Assembly (NCBI GenBank): GCA_039820405.1
Contig: JBCBQC010000012.1
Span: forward strand, 31,364 to 95,363
DNA from: CALLVY01 sp937899855
Lineage (GTDB): Bacteria; Bacteroidota; Bacteroidia; Chitinophagales; Saprospiraceae
Direction: 5' to 3'
Length of the DNA stretch: 64,000 nt
Shown here: piece after piece, positions 60,486 through 64,000 of the stretch
Numbering within the stretch: the first letter of the stretch is position 1
Layout: each line of letters starts with the position of its first letter
Made by a program: the position numbers and the translations under genes
Notes under the pieces: model-generated
The model's database searches: none
Told to the model about the DNA's origin: nothing
What the model saw: the letters and a program-made list of their open reading frames with translations, nothing else

Positions 60486-63059
60486 ATGAAAAAATTGCTA
60501 CTCGCCCTGTGGATGTTCGCCTGCCTGGGCAACGTCTGGGCGAAAGAAGAAAAATCGGTGGAGGAATGGAAAGCGGAGTTGACCCAGCTGACGGGCCAGG
60601 CCAAGCTCACTGCCCTACAGCAAGTTTGTACCCAACTCATTGCCGCCGACCAACTCAATGAGGCCAATGTCTTTGCTCAACAGGCCATGGAGGTGGCCAT
60701 CCAGCTTGGGGACCAAAAGGCAATGGCCGTCAATCACGACAACCTGGGTTACATCTTCGAGGGCAAGTACGACTATACCAATGCCATGAAGAGTTTCGTA
60801 GCGGGACTCAAAATTCGCAATGACCTCGGCGACCAGGTGGGTATCGCTACCTCCAAAAACAACATTGGAAAAATCTTCTACCTCCAGGAGGACATCACCA
60901 GCGCCGTCGAAAACCTGAGCACCGCTCTGGAAATCCGGATGCGGGAGAAAGACCTGGCCGGAGCGGCGGAGACCCACAAGAACCTGGCCGACGTCTACCT
61001 GCTCAAAAAGCTATACGGCAAATCCAAAGAGCACTACCGCAATGCCATGGATATGCTCATCCAGTTGGACGATCTCGAAGGGGCCGCCCACATCGCCAGC
61101 TTCCTGGGGCAAATCTCCAGTGACCTGGGCGATTACGAGGGGGCTTTGGCTTATTACCACATGTCCCTGGATTTGGATAATTCGACCCAAAACCTGCCCC
61201 GCATTGCTTCCGATTACAACAACATCGCCATGGCGCATATGGCCCAGGGCTCGCTGGAAGAAGCCCTCGATGCCAATGATATGGCCTACAAAATTCGGCG
61301 CCAGGTGGAGGACAAGCTAGGACTGGCCGAGACCAATAAGAACTTTGGGATCATCCTGGCCAAGATGGAACAGCTGGACAATGCCAACACCTATTTGGAG
61401 GCGAGTATCAAACTACTCCTCGAAATCGGCGTAGAGCCGGGTACGCCCTTTATCTACCAAGCCATCTCGGAAACCTACCGCGACATGGGCAATTTCTCCA
61501 AGGCCTACGAAACCCACGTCGCCTACGCCACCAGCCGCGACGAGTTGTACAACAAGGAAAAATCCACCGCACTGCTCGAATTGACCACCAAGTACGAATC
61601 CGAATTTGCCGCCGAACAACAGGAGCAAATAATCGCCTCCCTCGAAAAGGAGCAGGCCTTTAGCCAGAAAATACGCTACTTCCTGCTCGCCATGGTGGGC
61701 TTGGGGTTGTTACTGATCGTGGTACTTTACACCAGCTACAAGAGTAAGCAGCGGGACAATGAACTGCTCACCGACAAGAACGAAGAGATCAATCGCCAAA
61801 AAGCCGAGATCGATCAACAAAACGAAGCCCTCGAAAAGACCAACGCCAGCTTGGACGAACTGAATCAAAAGTTGGTTACCGAAATGGCCGAACGCGAAAG
61901 TATCGAGCAATCCTCTTTCGCTCGCGATCGTTTCCTCGCCACCATGAGCCACGAAATGCGGACGCCGATGAACATCATCATCGGGCTGACCCACCTGCTG
62001 CTGGAGGAAAATCCCCGTCCCGATCAAGTTGAACACCTGCGGACCCTCCAATTTTCGGCCAATAACCTCATCGTATTTATCAACGATGTCCTCGACTTCT
62101 CCAAGATCGAGGCGGGCAAGATCAATTTGGAAAGCCGCGTCTTCGATCCGGTACGGACCTTTGAAGAAACCCGCGAGCGCTTCCAACTTCCCGCCCGCGA
62201 TAAAAAGCTGACGCTCAACTACCGCTACGATAAAAAGCTACCGACCCGCCTCATGGGAGATCCCACCCGTCTCAATCAAATCCTGACCAACCTGGTGTCC
62301 AACTCGATCAAATACACCGACTCGGGCACCGTCGACGTAGAGGTACGCCTGCACGAACTGAGTGCCAAGGAGGCCACCATTTTGATGACGGTTACCGATA
62401 CGGGGCAGGGTATCGCTAAGGAAAAGTTGGAGGAAATGTTCCGCAAATTTACCAAGACCTCGGAAGACATCTTCGAAGGCTACGCTTCTACCGGCCTCGG
62501 ACTGGCCATTACAAAGCGGCTGGTCGACCTGCAAAACGGTAAGATTGAAGTGGAAAGCGAAGCGGGCCGAGGAACGACCTTCACCGTATTCCTGCCCTAC
62601 AAGATCGCCACGGACGAGCAAGTCGAAATGGCCAACATCCAGCAGCAAAAGGAGCCCAATTTTGAAGACCTCAGTGGCCACAAGATTTTAGTGGTAGAAG
62701 ACAACCGCATCAACCAGTTGGTAGTCGCGAAGATGTTGCGCAAAATCGGGATGGAAGTCGTCACCGCCGACAACGGTGCGGAAGCCCTAGAAGCCTTCAA
62801 CAACAGCTACTTCGACCTGGTGCTGATGGACATCCAAATGCCGGTGATGGATGGCTACCGCGCCACCGCCGAAATCCGCAAGTCCACCGATCCGCGCAAA
62901 CGCGACGTACCCATCATCGCCCTGACGGCTTCGGCCTTTTTGACGGAAAAAGAAAAGGCCAAACTCTTCGGAATGAACGACCACGTCGGTAAGCCCTTTG
63001 GCCCCGACGACCTGCTCGATAAGATCAACAGTTGCCTGGAGATGTATAAGAAAGTCTAG
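60486..63059 (+). CDS. Hybrid histidine kinase with periplasmic TPR sensor
   Basis: 857 residues. A signal peptide (1-19, LLLALWMFACLGNVWA) leads to about eight TPR units (~30-380, for example DNLGYIFEGKYDYTNAMKSF and YNNIAMAHMAQGSLEEALDA). A membrane helix (~397-417) and coiled coil (~425-475) precede the HisKA box FLATMSHEMRTPMNIIIGLT (His489). The ATPase domain has NQILTNLVSNSIKYT, VTDTGQGIAKEKLEEMF and GLGLAITKRLVDLQNGKIEV. A receiver domain ends the protein (ILVVEDNRINQLVVAKML, Asp782 in LVLMDIQMPVMDG). It signals by phosphorelay; no response partner is adjacent. Confidence 0.93.
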   Translation: MKKLLLALWMFACLGNVWAKEEKSVEEWKAELTQLTGQAKLTALQQVCTQLIAADQLNEANVFAQQAMEVAIQLGDQKAMAVNHDNLGYIFEGKYDYTNAMKSFVAGLKIRNDLGDQVGIATSKNNIGKIFYLQEDITSAVENLSTALEIRMREKDLAGAAETHKNLADVYLLKKLYGKSKEHYRNAMDMLIQLDDLEGAAHIASFLGQISSDLGDYEGALAYYHMSLDLDNSTQNLPRIASDYNNIAMAHMAQGSLEEALDANDMAYKIRRQVEDKLGLAETNKNFGIILAKMEQLDNANTYLEASIKLLLEIGVEPGTPFIYQAISETYRDMGNFSKAYETHVAYATSRDELYNKEKSTALLELTTKYESEFAAEQQEQIIASLEKEQAFSQKIRYFLLAMVGLGLLLIVVLYTSYKSKQRDNELLTDKNEEINRQKAEIDQQNEALEKTNASLDELNQKLVTEMAERESIEQSSFARDRFLATMSHEMRTPMNIIIGLTHLLLEENPRPDQVEHLRTLQFSANNLIVFINDVLDFSKIEAGKINLESRVFDPVRTFEETRERFQLPARDKKLTLNYRYDKKLPTRLMGDPTRLNQILTNLVSNSIKYTDSGTVDVEVRLHELSAKEATILMTVTDTGQGIAKEKLEEMFRKFTKTSEDIFEGYASTGLGLAITKRLVDLQNGKIEVESEAGRGTTFTVFLPYKIATDEQVEMANIQQQKEPNFEDLSGHKILVVEDNRINQLVVAKMLRKIGMEVVTADNGAEALEAFNNSYFDLVLMDIQMPVMDGYRATAEIRKSTDPRKRDVPIIALTASAFLTEKEKAKLFGMNDHVGKPFGPDDLLDKINSCLEMYKKV

Positions 63060-63089
63060 GCACCAGCCGATACTGCAAAACTACGTTCA

Positions 63090-63128
63090 AATGGCTGAAT
63101 CTCCCCCGCGGAGGTTCAGCCATTTTCT
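63090..63128. terminator. Terminator between the hybrid kinase and the endonuclease fragment
   Basis: AATGGCTGAA (63090-63099) pairs with TTCAGCCATT (63115-63124), and the stem extends inward with CTCC/GGAG; TTCTATT follows. It lies between convergent genes and may act in both directions. Confidence 0.75.
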
Positions 63129-63146
63129 ATTGATGCTCAGCAATCC

Positions 63147-63872
63147 CTAGCGCAAACGCACCTGCATCCGCACGGCTTGGTGATCGGAATCGGCAAATTG
63201 CTCGTCGATGCACTGCACCTCCAGCACGGCCACGTTGGGTGAAACGAGGAAGTAGTCGATCAGGGTGGTAAAGGTTTCGCCCGGGCGGTAGACCGTGCGA
63301 TTGCTCCGGTTGGTGGGGACCTTGGGGTCGTAAACCCACTGCCAGTCGGCGGGCATAAAATCGGCCGCGATGTTGGGGGCGTAGCTTTGGAAGGAGCCCT
63401 CGGGGTGAAACGTATCGAAGGCAAAACCGGGCGGGCATTGGTTCCAATCTCCCCCGACGACGAGGTAGTGGCCGGCGTTGTACTCCGCCAACAGCAGATT
63501 CTTGAGGTATTCCATTTGAACCGCCTTGATGGAGCCGTCGCGGTCGAAGGCGGAATTGTGCAGATTGACGACGACCAGCTCCTTGCCCCAAGCCGTGGGG
63601 TAGCGGTGGACGGCCAAACAGCGGTCGAGTAGAAAAAGGCGGTTGGGCCACTGGGCCACTCCGGGAAGCTGTAGGCGCTGGGCCGACTGGGGGGCGTAGC
63701 GCGAGAAGGTACCCAGCCCGCCGTAGGTACGGCCGTAGCTGTTCCAGGGTTCGAGGAGTGGGGTAGGGACCCGTTGTACCTGATAATTGACGGCAAAGGT
63801 CGCCGCGTACTGGGGGCGTATTTGCGCCACCGTCGCCTGTTGGTCGAACAGTACGTAGCGGGCATGGCCCAA
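63147..63872 (-). CDS. Endonuclease/exonuclease/phosphatase family protein, C-terminal part
   Basis: 241 residues from the first ATG (63872); an in-frame stop lies about 30 bases further upstream. The C-terminal EEP motifs are present: LVVVNLHNSAFD, LVVGGDWNQCPPG (GDxN), RPGETFTTLIDYFLVS and the final SDHQAVRMQV (SDH). The N-terminal part with the QEVD glutamate is missing here, but occurs on the opposite strand at 63864-64000 in a segment with 55 identical bases in inverted orientation. The first ~8 residues before VLFDQQATVAQ are therefore probably not native, and the gene is truncated by rearrangement or misassembly. Confidence 0.8.
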   Translation of the reverse strand: MGHARYVLFDQQATVAQIRPQYAATFAVNYQVQRVPTPLLEPWNSYGRTYGGLGTFSRYAPQSAQRLQLPGVAQWPNRLFLLDRCLAVHRYPTAWGKELVVVNLHNSAFDRDGSIKAVQMEYLKNLLLAEYNAGHYLVVGGDWNQCPPGFAFDTFHPEGSFQSYAPNIAADFMPADWQWVYDPKVPTNRSNRTVYRPGETFTTLIDYFLVSPNVAVLEVQCIDEQFADSDHQAVRMQVRLR

Positions 63873-64000
63873 ACCATTCGTGAGAACCCGGTCGATTTTT
63901 ACCTGTTACAAGAAGTCGACGTGGCTTCCAAACGCAGCTACTACATCGACCAACAGGCGACGGTGGCGCAAATACGCCCCCAGTACGCGGCGACCTTTGC
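63793..64000. repeat. Fold-back inverted repeat at the window end
   Basis: The 55 bases at 63946-64000 are the perfect reverse complement of 63793-63847, with 98 bases between the arms, and the right arm runs off the window. Both arms code for the same endonuclease segment (DQQATVAQIRPQYAATFA). Confidence 0.9.
63864..64000 (+). CDS. Endonuclease/exonuclease/phosphatase protein, N-terminal part (cut by window end)
   Basis: 45 codons from an ATG at 63864: MAQTIRENPVDFYLLQEVD contains the EEP metal-binding glutamate in LQEVD, then ASKRSYYIDQQATVAQIRP and QYAATFA, identical from DQQ onward to the start of the minus-strand copy. The true start is probably further upstream in the native gene, because EEP proteins usually have ~20-30 residues before this point; here the upstream sequence is the reversed other arm. 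The rest lies beyond the window. Confidence 0.65.
   Translation, partial: MAQTIRENPVDFYLLQEVDVASKRSYYIDQQATVAQIRPQYAATF

Overview
The window looks like a chromosomal segment of a member of the Bacteroidota, most likely from the Saprospiria (Lewinella/Haliscomenobacter type). The reasons are gliding and type IX secretion genes (SprB-type repeats, PorP/SprF, a PorE-like OmpA protein, a giant PKD adhesin with a type B sorting domain, a type A sorting-domain protein, GldC), a TonB-dependent receptor paired with a DUF4249 lipoprotein, a Bacteroidota CcmD-family protein, and repeated TAnnTTTG promoter boxes. Composition is fairly GC-rich and coding density is high. I see no tRNA, rRNA, prophage, CRISPR array or intact transposase.

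Layout. 1-13 kb: 5' end of an SprB-repeat protein, an AT-rich remnant resembling a reverse transcriptase, convergent rtcB and coaE, then a surface cluster (PorP/SprF, PorE-like, 1864-residue PKD protein). 13-18 kb: an inverted-repeat element, a BioD-like ATPase, and a stress block on the minus strand (ECF sigma factor, two small membrane proteins, Hsp20), then an exported Gfo/Idh/MocA protein. 18-22.5 kb: rluF, a methyltransferase, a persulfide-dioxygenase-like MBL/rhodanese fusion, a membrane methyltransferase and a rhodanese. 22.5-29.7 kb: a small ORF with a triple-glycine motif, a large uncharacterised protein, a histidine kinase/LytTR pair, ThuA, an acyl-ACP thioesterase, small proteins and a deoxynucleoside kinase. 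29.9-40.8 kb: gatC, an ABC ATPase, cobalamin adenosyltransferase, a PgpH-type HD phosphodiesterase, RDD and amidase genes, then ccmB-ccmC-ccmD-gdh, an Lrp regulator and TraB/GumN. 41-51 kb: TonB receptor and DUF4249 lipoprotein, gldC, the SRP RNA, transaldolase, a T9SS type A cargo protein, nucleoside phosphorylase, ArsC-like protein, hemF and a LuxE-like ligase. 51-64 kb: a V/E/K-repeat membrane protein with an L21-like HhH tail, a tandem OmpA protein, a second inverted-repeat element, an ABC exporter, an ECF sigma/putative regulator pair, rdgB with a psi-like gene, ilvE, an aldo/keto reductase and a hybrid histidine kinase. The window ends in an inverted duplication that splits an endonuclease/exonuclease/phosphatase gene into two facing halves.

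Most genes are ordinary housekeeping or surface functions. The points most worth a second look are the fold-back repeat at the right end (63793-64000), the 41-codon GGG-motif peptide at 22795-22920, the two non-coding inverted-repeat elements abutting stop codons (13090-13279, 53426-53655), the six-residue V/E/K repeat protein (51254-52306), the CcmC protein with an expanded periplasmic segment, and the psi-like gene next to rdgB. I did not find a clear multi-gene defence or biosynthetic system. All calls rest on reading the sequence and on family knowledge; no database search was run.
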